Origin: Dehalococcoidia bacterium UBA6495
GTDB lineage: Bacteria; Chloroflexota; Dehalococcoidia; Lucifugimonadales; UBA826
Direction of reading: 5' to 3'
Length of the DNA: 15,727 nt
Assembly (NCBI GenBank): GCA_002435305.1
Contig: DJMH01000083.1
Span: forward strand, 1 to 15,727
Shown: piece after piece, positions 8,820 through 15,265 of the stretch
How the letters are laid out: every line of letters begins with the position of its first letter
How positions within the stretch are numbered: the first letter of the stretch is position 1
Translations under genes and position numbers: made by a program
Notes under the pieces: model-generated
Told to the model about the DNA's origin: nothing
Seen by the model: only the letters and a program-made list of their open reading frames with translations
Database searches by the model: none

Positions 8820-9164
8820 TCAAGACCTTCTGTCTTCTTTAATTCTGGCGGCCCTACCAGACAGGCCTCTCAAATAATACAGTCTAGCCCTTCTGACTTT
8901 CCCCTTTCTCGTAACCTTGACAGATTCAACGTTCGGAGAACACTTAAGAAAAGTTCGTTCCACACCGACTTGATTGGTAATCCTGCGGACTGTGAATGTC
9001 TCTCCTCTCCCATTTCCTCTGACCCTTAGAACAATACCTTCAAAAGCCTGAGTCCTAACCCTTTCCCCTTCAACCACCCTCACGTTAACGACAACAGTAT
9101 CTCCGGAACTGAACTCTTCAATGTTTGGATTTTTTTCTACTGGTATCAGATTATGAGCATCCAT
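8820..9164 (-). CDS. rplS: Large ribosomal subunit protein bL19
   Basis: The 114-residue basic protein has the normal length and the conserved core of bL19: FSSGDTVVVNVRVVEGERVR, then QAFEGIVLRVRGNGRGETFTVRRI near the middle, and a basic tail with VRRARLYYLRGLSGRAARIKE. It lies at the interface of the two ribosomal subunits. In many bacteria rplS is the last gene after rpsP, rimM and trmD; here it is alone, first in a minus-strand run ahead of priA and divergent from tatA. ATG at 9164 is the natural start, although no strong ribosome site is visible (GGGACACGGAAA precedes it). Confidence 0.97.
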   Translation of the reverse strand: MDAHNLIPVEKNPNIEEFSSGDTVVVNVRVVEGERVRTQAFEGIVLRVRGNGRGETFTVRRITNQVGVERTFLKCSPNVESVKVTRKGKVRRARLYYLRGLSGRAARIKEDRRS

Positions 9165-9240
9165 TTTCCGTGTCCCGACATGTTTTCTAAGTTCGTTGGC
9201 CTGAGAATAAAATAGTTCAGGGGCAAATTACAAGAGTAAA

Positions 9241-9270
9241 ATTGTACTTTGATATTTCCTATAAAGGCAA
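9241..9270 (-). promoter_or_regulatory. Candidate promoter of rplS
   Basis: In the 231-base divergent region between rplS and tatA the minus strand carries TTGCCT (9270-9265) and TACAAT (9246-9241), 18 bases apart. This would give an rplS leader of about 70 bases. Apart from this and the tatA ribosome site I see no RNA gene or clear structured leader in 9165-9395. Confidence 0.4.
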
Positions 9271-9395
9271 TAGACTCTATATGCATTTAGCTTGTATTTG
9301 TTCCCGAAAAATCATTTATGCCCATAATCACAGTATTTGATAGAATTGAGGGCGTTGATACTGACACAACTCATTCATAATGTGGGGAGTAGATA

Positions 9396-9569
9396 ATGCC
9401 TTTCAGATTTGGCCCCATGGAACTAATAATCGTTTTGGTGGTTGTACTAATAATATTTGGTGTAGGTAGGTTACCTGAAATTGGAGGAGCTATGGGAAAA
9501 GCTCTCAAGGAATTCAGATCCACCCAAAAAGATATCACCGAAGACGACTCGACGACTAATAAGGATTGA
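9396..9569 (+). CDS. tatA: Twin-arginine translocase subunit TatA/TatE family, very short
   Basis: A 57-codon gene. After a short start comes PMELIIVL with the polar Glu9 at the head of a single membrane helix (about 9-22). The hinge FGVGRLPEIGG follows, then an amphipathic helix GKALKEFR, the defining TatA layout. The tail is a short acidic stretch ending STTNKD, so the protein is shorter than the usual 70-90 residues but keeps every functional element. TatA oligomers form the passage for folded Tat substrates. ATG at 9396 has GGGGAG about nine bases upstream. The gene is on the opposite strand to tatB-like/tatC and converges on tatC with a 92-base gap that contains no convincing terminator hairpin. 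Confidence 0.92.
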   Translation: MPFRFGPMELIIVLVVVLIIFGVGRLPEIGGAMGKALKEFRSTQKDITEDDSTTNKD

Positions 9570-9661
9570 GCTGAGTTTTCCACTGTGGTGCAAAAATTTA
9601 ATGCATTCAGACGATATAAGCTCAAATCTAACTAAATTACGAATTAGCGTTACCCTCAGTT

Positions 9662-10414
9662 CTATTCAAAATCACCTGTAGATCCCCTATCTCTTATTTT
9701 CAACCCTATTTTGGACAAAATAATACCTACCTCATACAAGACTAAAACCGGAATCGCCACCAAGGTCTGGTTTATAGGATCCAAGGTAGGTGTGATTAGA
9801 GCTCCTAATACGAATGCGAGCACAATTGCCCATTTCCGGTTTCTCGATAGAAACGCTGGTCGCACTACGCCGATCCTAGATAGGAAAAACAATACGATAG
9901 GTAGCTCAAATATCAACCCCATCCAAAATAAGAGGGAAAGCATTAGACTCACATAGTTACCAATCCTAATCATTGGGGTAGCGACATCACTACCGAAAGT
10001 AATAAGAAATTTAACCGCCGGTGGAAACAACACAAAATACCCAAACCCAGCACCGAGTAAAAAAATGATGATGCTAACAGGCATCAATATGTATAAATAT
10101 TTTTTTTCAGTGGGATTAAGCCCGGGCGAAACGAACATTACCAGCTGCCATAAAAGAAAAGGCAATGAGGTAAAAATACCTGCAAGCAGCGACGCTTTCA
10201 TAGCTATGCCAATGAACTCGGTCAGGTCAGTGTATATGGGCTTTTGGTTAGGAACACCAGGAAACCCCCTAGCAGGTTCCATCAACAAACTAAGTATTTG
10301 CTGATGAAAAATGAAAGCGACGACCGTGCAGATCACAACAACAATGGCGGACCACGTTAAGCGCCTTCGCAGTTCATCAAGGTGAGTCCCTAAAGACTGT
10401 GAATCATCACTCAA
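9662..10414 (-). CDS. tatC: Twin-arginine translocase subunit TatC
   Basis: TatC is the polytopic receptor for twin-arginine signal peptides. The 250-residue protein has the N-terminal cytoplasmic motif THLDELRRRLTW with the conserved Glu14, six predicted helices, and the cytoplasmic loop FVSPGLNPTEKK with the conserved Pro and Glu after helix 2. The start is TTG at 10414, with a GGGGGG ribosome site nine bases upstream inside the end of the preceding tatB-like gene. The two genes are in the same frame and separated only by TGA plus two codons, so they are surely co-transcribed and may be translationally coupled. A tatA gene faces it from the other side. Confidence 0.96.
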   Translation of the reverse strand: MSDDSQSLGTHLDELRRRLTWSAIVVVICTVVAFIFHQQILSLLMEPARGFPGVPNQKPIYTDLTEFIGIAMKASLLAGIFTSLPFLLWQLVMFVSPGLNPTEKKYLYILMPVSIIIFLLGAGFGYFVLFPPAVKFLITFGSDVATPMIRIGNYVSLMLSLLFWMGLIFELPIVLFFLSRIGVVRPAFLSRNRKWAIVLAFVLGALITPTLDPINQTLVAIPVLVLYEVGIILSKIGLKIRDRGSTGDFE

Positions 10415-10420
10415 TAGACA

Positions 10421-10795
10421 TCACCCCCCTGGGCTTTTCTCAGATTCATCCTCAGTGCCTGTTTTTTTGTCAATTGCCTCTTCTTCACCCAAAAGTCCTG
10501 GCGGTTCAGGTATGGGGTTTTTTTTCCTCCTAGATTGAAAAGCTACAGGAGGTGCAGTATCTTGGCCCAAATTGAGTTGTGATTTATTTCCGTCAGATTC
10601 CACTTCATTGATATTGTTATGTCTAGTAGCGGCAGAATTATCTACATCAATATGGGGAATTTTTTCGGCGAATCTCTTAGCCTCCGAGATCAAATCTCCC
10701 AGTATTCGTGCTCCAGAAATCATTTTTTGTGGTCCAAGCAAAAGAAAAGATATTAACAATATAACCAAAATTTCCATGCTTCCCATTCCCAGCAT
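10421..10795 (-). CDS. tatB: Twin-arginine translocase TatA/TatB-family subunit, TatB-like
   Basis: The 124-residue protein has one N-terminal membrane helix starting at SMEILVILL, then the turn LLLGPQK and an amphipathic helix ISGARILGDLISEAKRFAEKI. The LGPQ(K/R) turn is the TatB form, while TatA proteins usually have FG at this place, as the separate tatA here does. The remaining 70 residues are hydrophilic and low in complexity, rich in Asn, Glu, Lys and Pro, and end in PGG. In TatB this tail contacts TatC and the substrate. It starts four bases after maf (GGAG ten bases upstream, inside maf) and ends six bases before the tatC TTG. A plain TatA role cannot be excluded. Confidence 0.85.
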   Translation of the reverse strand: MLGMGSMEILVILLISFLLLGPQKMISGARILGDLISEAKRFAEKIPHIDVDNSAATRHNNINEVESDGNKSQLNLGQDTAPPVAFQSRRKKNPIPEPPGLLGEEEAIDKKTGTEDESEKSPGG

Positions 10796-10799
10796 GACG

Positions 10800-11510
10800 T
10801 CATAACTCCGTAATTATTTGAGATTTATTTAAGGGTGACAACATCAAGCATCCCGTACATTTCGAGAAATCTCTCTTGTGTTTTTCCACATCAATTATTG
10901 TTTTTAATTTCAATTGAGTCAAAATTTTTAATAATGTGCAGATAGGAAGGCCCACAACTGAAAAATAACATCCTTCTATCGCCTCAACCGGGTTAAAAAA
11001 GTCATTTTGAATAGCATATGACCCGGCTTTATCCATGGGGTCCCCTGTTTCTACGTATGACCTCATTTCACCGTGGCCATAATCCCTCATGTGAACTTTC
11101 GTCGTGACGGCTTCTTCAAGATACACGTCTTTGGCCATATCGAACACGCAGATTGCGGTTATCACCTGATGATGACTGCCAGATAAATTTTTTAAGGTTT
11201 CTTCTGCCTCAGTTCTATTTATTGGCTTACCTATCACTCGATCCCCTAACACCACGACTGTATCGGCTGCAAAAATTATCGCATTTTTGGGAACCGCATC
11301 GAATACGCTTCTAGCCTTTTGTGTTGCTAAAGACTGCACATATTCAAGAGGAGATTCGTTCCCATGTTTAATTCTTTCATCTCCAATAGGGTCTACAAAT
11401 CTGAAATCCAACCCGAATTGGTGCAACATCTGTTTTCTTCTCGGAGACGAAGTTGCGAAAACAATTGTTTTTCCCTGTTTATTTTTCTCATCCATGTGAA
11501 AACTATCCAT
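10800..11510 (-). CDS. maf: Maf family nucleoside triphosphate pyrophosphatase
   Basis: Maf proteins hydrolyse dTTP/UTP or modified nucleotides to monophosphates and are tied to septum control. Diagnostic motifs are FATSSPRRKQML at the start, FAADTVV with the catalytic Asp83, GKP at 94-96, and KAGSYAIQ at 161-168, the last typical of the YhdE-like (dTTP/UTP) group. The family core ends near residue 203. A further 33 residues follow, containing the pair CTGC at 218-221, which could bind metal or be redox active; this tail is not part of the usual Maf fold. Two ATGs, 11510 and 11495, are possible starts, and neither has a strong ribosome site. The gene sits 46 bases after the methyltransferase gene and four before tatB. 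Confidence 0.93.
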   Translation of the reverse strand: MDSFHMDEKNKQGKTIVFATSSPRRKQMLHQFGLDFRFVDPIGDERIKHGNESPLEYVQSLATQKARSVFDAVPKNAIIFAADTVVVLGDRVIGKPINRTEAEETLKNLSGSHHQVITAICVFDMAKDVYLEEAVTTKVHMRDYGHGEMRSYVETGDPMDKAGSYAIQNDFFNPVEAIEGCYFSVVGLPICTLLKILTQLKLKTIIDVEKHKRDFSKCTGCLMLSPLNKSQIITEL

Positions 11511-11556
11511 AGGATATCGACCTATCGGAAGTCAGATTGCAAAAATTTATTATGAG

Positions 11557-12798
11557 TTAGTTATTCCGAGACAAAGTAGCTACACATTCGGTATGGTATG
11601 TCTGCGGGAACATATCTATAGGATCTACACTGTCGATTTGATATCCTCCCTGTACCAGCATATCCAAATCTCTGGCTAGAGAAGGTGGATCACAAGATAC
11701 ATAAGCAATTTTATTTGGCTTCGCGGACAGAACCGAAGCTATCGCTTGGGGATGACATCCGGTTCTTGGTGGGTCGAGAATAATTACATCTATTTTCTCT
11801 TCTAATTCTTCCAATATCTCTTCAGTTTTTCCTTGAATATAGTGAACATTATGCAAGTCGTTTAATCCAAATAGTGCATCTTTTACTGCAGCTTGGGACT
11901 CTTCCACTGCAATCACTTTTCTTACTCTGTCCGAAAGTAATGAGGCAAAAACACCAACCCCTGCGTATGCATCGACAAGAATTTCATCCCCGTTTAACCC
12001 TAATTTATCACCAACAAGATTTATCATAAATTCCGCTTGCTTGGTGTTTACTTGGAAAAAGGATGGAGACGCAACCCTAAACTCTCTATTTAGCATATTT
12101 TCTACATACCATTTCTGTCCCGTTTCAAAATCTATATCTGGCCCGGATAACTCAGGCTGAATTAGGTAATCATCAGTATTGGCCCCCACTCTTATAGATA
12201 GATTGGTTGTCTCTGAGGAATTGTCTTGTAGCTGGGATAGAAAGCTATTGATTTTCGAATCCATCAACATACATTCATCAACTCTGACGAATCTTCTGGT
12301 TATCCGGTTAGAAAATCCAAGCTGACCCCCAAACCGGACAGTAAATCTGGCATGATTGCGATAATTGAAACTTTCTGGCGCTGGATTGGTTTTGGATACC
12401 TGCACGTCTGATAGAGAGGCATAGTCCGCAAAAAAAAGTCTAACCATATCTCTTTTTAGTTCCAGTTGATAATCATAGGATACATGCTGCCACTGGCACC
12501 CACTGCATGGGCCAAAATAAGGACAAGGATTGTTGACTCGGTGCGGAGAGGCTTCTATAACTTCAGAGACTATTGCATTTATCTTGTTTTTACCACGCCT
12601 CTGGTATCTATAAATACGAGCCTTCACAACTTCACCAACGATGCCCCCAAAAACTTGAATGGGTTCGTCTTCAAAATCGGCTACAGTATCCCCAAAGTCT
12701 CCCATTGAAAGAAGTCGTAATTCTGCAAATTCCTTTTGAGGATCAAGATCTCTTAAGGGATCTCCATCATACGTTTCTAACCTACCTGAATTAACCAT
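11557..12798 (-). CDS. 23S rRNA (uracil-5-)-methyltransferase, RlmD/RumA-like, with Fe-S cluster
   Basis: A TRAM-like beta domain (about 28-85) is followed by the cluster-binding cysteines C92, C98 and C101 in PCPYFGPCSGCQWQH, with a fourth at C176 (DECML), as in RlmD/RumA enzymes. The SAM-binding domain has FFQVN (247-251) and DAYAGVGVF (276-284). LDPPRTG (341-347), catalytic Cys369 in SCDPP and general base Glu404 in HTECVATLSR complete the m5U methyltransferase site. It probably methylates a uridine of 23S rRNA, but members of this group differ in target (U747, U1939, or tRNA U54), so no symbol is given. ATG at 12798 has GAGGG four bases upstream. It is the first gene of the operon with maf, tatB-like and tatC, and diverges from lipA. 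Confidence 0.93.
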   Translation of the reverse strand: MVNSGRLETYDGDPLRDLDPQKEFAELRLLSMGDFGDTVADFEDEPIQVFGGIVGEVVKARIYRYQRRGKNKINAIVSEVIEASPHRVNNPCPYFGPCSGCQWQHVSYDYQLELKRDMVRLFFADYASLSDVQVSKTNPAPESFNYRNHARFTVRFGGQLGFSNRITRRFVRVDECMLMDSKINSFLSQLQDNSSETTNLSIRVGANTDDYLIQPELSGPDIDFETGQKWYVENMLNREFRVASPSFFQVNTKQAEFMINLVGDKLGLNGDEILVDAYAGVGVFASLLSDRVRKVIAVEESQAAVKDALFGLNDLHNVHYIQGKTEEILEELEEKIDVIILDPPRTGCHPQAIASVLSAKPNKIAYVSCDPPSLARDLDMLVQGGYQIDSVDPIDMFPQTYHTECVATLSRNN

Positions 12799-12920
12799 TC
12801 AACCCTCAACGATTTATATTTGTGATTTGATAGTCTCTTGAAACCCCGAAACTGTAAAGGGCATAACGTGATTTTCTATTACGTCTGCTATCATAATGCT
12901 ACGTAGGCTGGTTAATAAAA

Positions 12921-12928
12921 AGGTGGAG
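12921..12928 (+). promoter_or_regulatory. Ribosome binding site of lipA
   Basis: AGGTGGAG, a strong match to the anti-Shine-Dalgarno complement, lies ten bases before the ATG at 12939 and fixes the lipA start. The 140-base divergent gap 12799-12938 must hold promoters for both lipA and the methyltransferase operon. CATAAT at 12892-12897 (plus) and TATAAA-like sequence near 12812-12820 (minus) are candidates, but neither has a good -35. Confidence 0.8.
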
Positions 12929-12938
12929 TCTCCCATTA

Positions 12939-13823
12939 ATGAGTACCGAAAGACGGTTACCCACGTGGCTTAAAGTCAAGATGCCTAGTGGACAAAACTA
13001 TTCTAAATTGCAAAATTTAATTAAAACTCAAGGTCTTCATACAGTTTGCGAGGAAGCTAGGTGTCCCAATATAGGGGAATGCTGGGAAAAAGAAACAGCT
13101 ACTTTCATGATATTAGGAGACATTTGTACTAGAGCGTGTACATATTGTGCCGTAACCACAGGGCGCCCGACCAATCTCGATCTTGAGGAACCGAGAAGAT
13201 TAGCCAACACTGTAAAAATTCTTGACCTGAGATATGCGGTTATTACCTCAGTGAACCGGGATGATTTACCAGATGGGGGAGCCTACATCTTTGCTCAATG
13301 CATTAAGCAAATAAAGAAAAAAGTTCCCACATGTAAGGTTGAGGTTTTAACACCGGATTTCCAGGGCGATTGGGAATCGCTAAAAGTTGTGACCGATGCA
13401 AATCCAGAAACGTTCAATCACAATATAGAGACCGTAAAAAGAATATTCCCCAGAGTACGCGCCAAAGGCGACTACGAACTGTCTTTGAGACTATTGGACA
13501 AAGTTAAGGACTTAATGCCAGATGGAGTTACGAAGTCAGGAATGATGGTAGGCCTTGGAGAAACGAAAACAGAAATTATAGCTACTATGGAGGACCTGCT
13601 CCAAAATAGATGCGACCTACTGACAATCGGGCAATACCTAAGACCTTCCCAAAAACATGCTCCTATCTCGAAATGGTATACGCCGGAAGAATTTGCAGAT
13701 TTGGGAAAAATCGGAATGGAAATGGGATTTAAGCATGTAGCGTCTGGACCACTGGTTAGAAGCTCCTACCATGCAGAAGAACAACACAGTGCTGCCTATT
13801 CGAAACCTTTACCCGTCGGGTAA
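12939..13823 (+). CDS. lipA: Lipoyl synthase (radical SAM)
   Basis: LipA inserts two sulfurs into octanoyl groups on lipoyl domains of 2-oxoacid dehydrogenases and the glycine cleavage H protein. The 294-residue protein has both cluster motifs: the auxiliary CX4CX5C at Cys37, Cys42 and Cys48 (CEEARCPNIGEC), and the radical SAM CX3CX2C at Cys63, Cys67 and Cys70 (CTRACTYC). RSSYH near 274-278 supplies the conserved Ser ligand of the auxiliary cluster. TSVNRDDLPDGG and NHNIETV are further family signatures. ATG is set by AGGTGGAG. No lipB or lplA is adjacent; the gene stands alone on its strand, with the mini-protein operon converging 42 bases downstream. Confidence 0.97.
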   Translation: MSTERRLPTWLKVKMPSGQNYSKLQNLIKTQGLHTVCEEARCPNIGECWEKETATFMILGDICTRACTYCAVTTGRPTNLDLEEPRRLANTVKILDLRYAVITSVNRDDLPDGGAYIFAQCIKQIKKKVPTCKVEVLTPDFQGDWESLKVVTDANPETFNHNIETVKRIFPRVRAKGDYELSLRLLDKVKDLMPDGVTKSGMMVGLGETKTEIIATMEDLLQNRCDLLTIGQYLRPSQKHAPISKWYTPEEFADLGKIGMEMGFKHVASGPLVRSSYHAEEQHSAAYSKPLPVG

Positions 13824-13865
13824 CAGATGAATTAAAAGTCGCCTACTAGAACGTAACCCTGATAA

Positions 13866-14009
13866 TCAGTCTGATGAGGGCAGTTTTCTGGGCTGTTGAA
13901 GCTCCATTTCTAGATCGCAGCATTGAATAACCCCTTCCCCTGCTTTAGTACATAGAACAGTGGTCCCACACCCGTCACATTGGTATCGCCTACCAAGTTG
14001 ATTAGACAT
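13866..14009 (-). CDS. Desulforedoxin-like mini-protein, divergent copy with an extra cysteine (47 aa)
   Basis: A 47-codon gene with an ATG at 14009 and GAGGGA eight bases upstream. The product opens MSNQLGRRYQCDGCGTT and has Cys11, Cys14, Cys30 and Cys31, the CxxC...CC ligand set of desulforedoxin and the N-terminal domain of desulfoferrodoxin, which binds one iron (or zinc). It aligns without gaps to the 38-residue product of the gene upstream, sharing the ligands, RY before the first Cys, and Gly15, Thr21, Gly26 and Met35. Differences are an added Cys20, CCDLEM in place of CCGEPM, and a nine-residue longer tail. It lies 42 bases after its partner, so the two are probably one transcript. 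A 72-residue frame over the same bases (13910-14128) is a shadow. Confidence 0.85.
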   Translation of the reverse strand: MSNQLGRRYQCDGCGTTVLCTKAGEGVIQCCDLEMELQQPRKLPSSD

Positions 14010-14051
14010 TTATAAAATCCCTCAACACCATATTTACAAGAAGATAATTCA

Positions 14052-14168
14052 CTACTTTTGAGACATCGGCTCGCCACAACAAGAAACAGTGCCATCTGCA
14101 CCTCTTGTGACAACAAATTCTGATCCACATTTACCGCAGGAATAACGCTTACCTGTCTCGTTAGCCAA
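14052..14168 (-). CDS. Desulforedoxin-like mini-protein, canonical copy (38 aa)
   Basis: A 38-codon gene starting with TTG at 14168, set by GAGGTG six bases upstream. The product begins with (M)ANETGKRYSCGKCGSEF and ends CCGEPMSQK. Its four cysteines at 11, 14, 30 and 31 follow the CxxC-x15-CC spacing of desulforedoxin, and its length is almost that of the classic 36-residue Desulfovibrio protein, which forms a homodimer with one Fe(Cys)4 per chain. An electron-carrier or metal-binding role is inferred from the family; iron or zinc cannot be distinguished from sequence. It is the first gene behind a near-consensus promoter, followed 42 bases later by the second copy. No superoxide reductase or rubredoxin gene is adjacent. 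Confidence 0.87.
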   Translation of the reverse strand: MANETGKRYSCGKCGSEFVVTRGADGTVSCCGEPMSQK

Positions 14169-14206
14169 AATGTTCACCTCTTTTGTAGTATCGATAACAA
14201 GGCCGC

Positions 14207-14235
14207 ATTATAAAATGGGGTAAGGTGAAGGTCAA
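14207..14235 (-). promoter_or_regulatory. Near-consensus sigma70-type promoter of the desulforedoxin-like pair
   Basis: On the minus strand TTGACC (14235-14230) and a perfect TATAAT (14212-14207) are separated by exactly 17 bases. Transcription would begin near 14200, giving a leader of about 32 bases that includes the GAGGTG ribosome site (14180-14175). It is the best promoter match in the window and suggests strong constitutive expression. Confidence 0.8.
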
Positions 14236-14292
14236 CGACCTTTCGCCTAAGAATGCTCCTAATATATATGCCACCATCCGTAAAGGAAGAGA

Positions 14293-15156
14293 TTATTCAA
14301 TATCTTCTATCACCGCCTGGGCTGACAAATAATCCCTTCTCCCACCTTTATAAATTGTTGGGACAAGATAAAAGGTATCAATACCAAATTCTAAGTATCT
14401 TTTAACCAAATCGATTGTGATTTCATATGATGAACCTCCCGCTTCCAGGTCTTGGTGCACCCATTTCGGAACGTTCACAAATGAAATAGTATCCTTTTCT
14501 ACCATCTGAATACCCCACATAACCGGGATTTTCAATTTCTCCCCGATTGTCTTTTCATAAAAGGAAAGAAATTTAGAGGGCAATTCAGGATCAAAGGTTG
14601 GTTGTGAAACAATAAAATTACAGCCTCTAGTTATTTTTGTCTTAGTCAAACGGGATTCTTTTTCCCAATCTCTTGAAAGATCCAGAGCCGCGCCAATGCA
14701 AAAACGAGTCGGGTAAGTTAATTCATTTCCTCGAAAATCCCGCCGTTCATTCATTGCCTTCACATCGGATATCAATTCCGTAGGAGTGAAGTCGTACACT
14801 TCGCTTTGCAAATTCAAATCCTCAGCAGAAAATTTGTCCCCTTTGACTATTAAAACATTAGGGAGTCCCATTAATTCTGCTCCTAATAAAAGACTCTGCA
14901 TCGCACTTTTATTCATATCTCGGGTGGAGACGGTGAAAATAGATGGGATCTTCGTTTTTGAGTGAATCCAATCAGCTGCAAATATAGGATTCAGCCTGAC
15001 TGATTTACCAGGAGCATAGCCCACCATAAACATATCAGGATTTAGTGCATAAGATTCTAACAGCAAATCTGCATTTCCTCCCTTAGGAGGAGAAAAATCA
15101 CACAGTAAAAAAGGTTTCCGTCCTCTTTTATTAATGGCTTCTAAAACAGATTTCAT
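14293..15156 (-). CDS. Methylenetetrahydrofolate reductase-like protein (MetF/MTHFR family)
   Basis: The roughly 287-residue protein has the TIM-barrel pattern of the MTHFR family. It opens with CDFSPPKGG, corresponding to the family FEFFPPK; has VLIVKGD, aligned with the flavin/folate-site RGD region (Asp120 in E. coli MetF); and IGAALDLSRD, then GCNFIVSQPTFDPELPSKF, where the Gln fits the folate-contacting Gln183, and PVMWGIQMV. The catalytic Glu28 of E. coli appears as Asp here. These features support a flavoprotein acting on folate C1 units, though a divergent subfamily member with another partner is possible. ATG at 15156 is preferred over TTG at 15162; neither has a clear ribosome site. 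The gene lies behind a terminator, so it has its own promoter. No metH or metE is adjacent. Confidence 0.8.
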   Translation of the reverse strand: MKSVLEAINKRGRKPFLLCDFSPPKGGNADLLLESYALNPDMFMVGYAPGKSVRLNPIFAADWIHSKTKIPSIFTVSTRDMNKSAMQSLLLGAELMGLPNVLIVKGDKFSAEDLNLQSEVYDFTPTELISDVKAMNERRDFRGNELTYPTRFCIGAALDLSRDWEKESRLTKTKITRGCNFIVSQPTFDPELPSKFLSFYEKTIGEKLKIPVMWGIQMVEKDTISFVNVPKWVHQDLEAGGSSYEITIDLVKRYLEFGIDTFYLVPTIYKGGRRDYLSAQAVIEDIE

Positions 15157-15211
15157 AACCAAACATGGAACATCGTTTTATTGAAAAATTCTTTTCCAAC
15201 TATATCAACAT

Positions 15212-15243
15212 AAAAAGCCCTCCGTTGAAATGGAGGGCTTTTT
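15212..15243. terminator. Strong intrinsic terminator, bidirectional by symmetry
   Basis: AAAAAGCCCTCC (15212-15223) and GGAGGGCTTTTT (15232-15243) form a perfect 12-bp inverted repeat around an 8-base loop, with a GC-rich core of GCCCTCC and T-runs on both strands. It lies 22 bases beyond the stop of the zinc-ribbon gene on the minus strand and therefore ends that transcript before the MTHFR-like gene. Confidence 0.9.
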
Positions 15244-15265
15244 CAATTATCGGAAAATTGCTACC

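Noticed and set aside
8801..8823. AT-rich inverted repeat after rplS (GATTT/AAATC)
   Set aside because: The stem is only five base pairs with no GC core, expected by chance in this AT-rich sequence.
10415..10423. Possible TatB-TatC fusion by read-through, as both are in the same frame separated by TGA and two codons
   Set aside because: A GGGGGG ribosome site nine bases before the TTG and the usual separation of these subunits make simple coupled translation the plain explanation.
13809..13823. TTACCC GTC GGGTAA hairpin at the lipA stop codon
   Set aside because: The 6-bp stem has a 3-base loop and no T-run on either strand, so it is not a convincing terminator.
13910..14128. A 72-codon minus-strand frame between lipA and the MTHFR-like gene
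   Set aside because: It overlaps both desulforedoxin-like genes in another frame, has no recognisable family pattern, and lacks a well-placed ribosome site, whereas the two small genes have good ones and conserved cysteine spacing.
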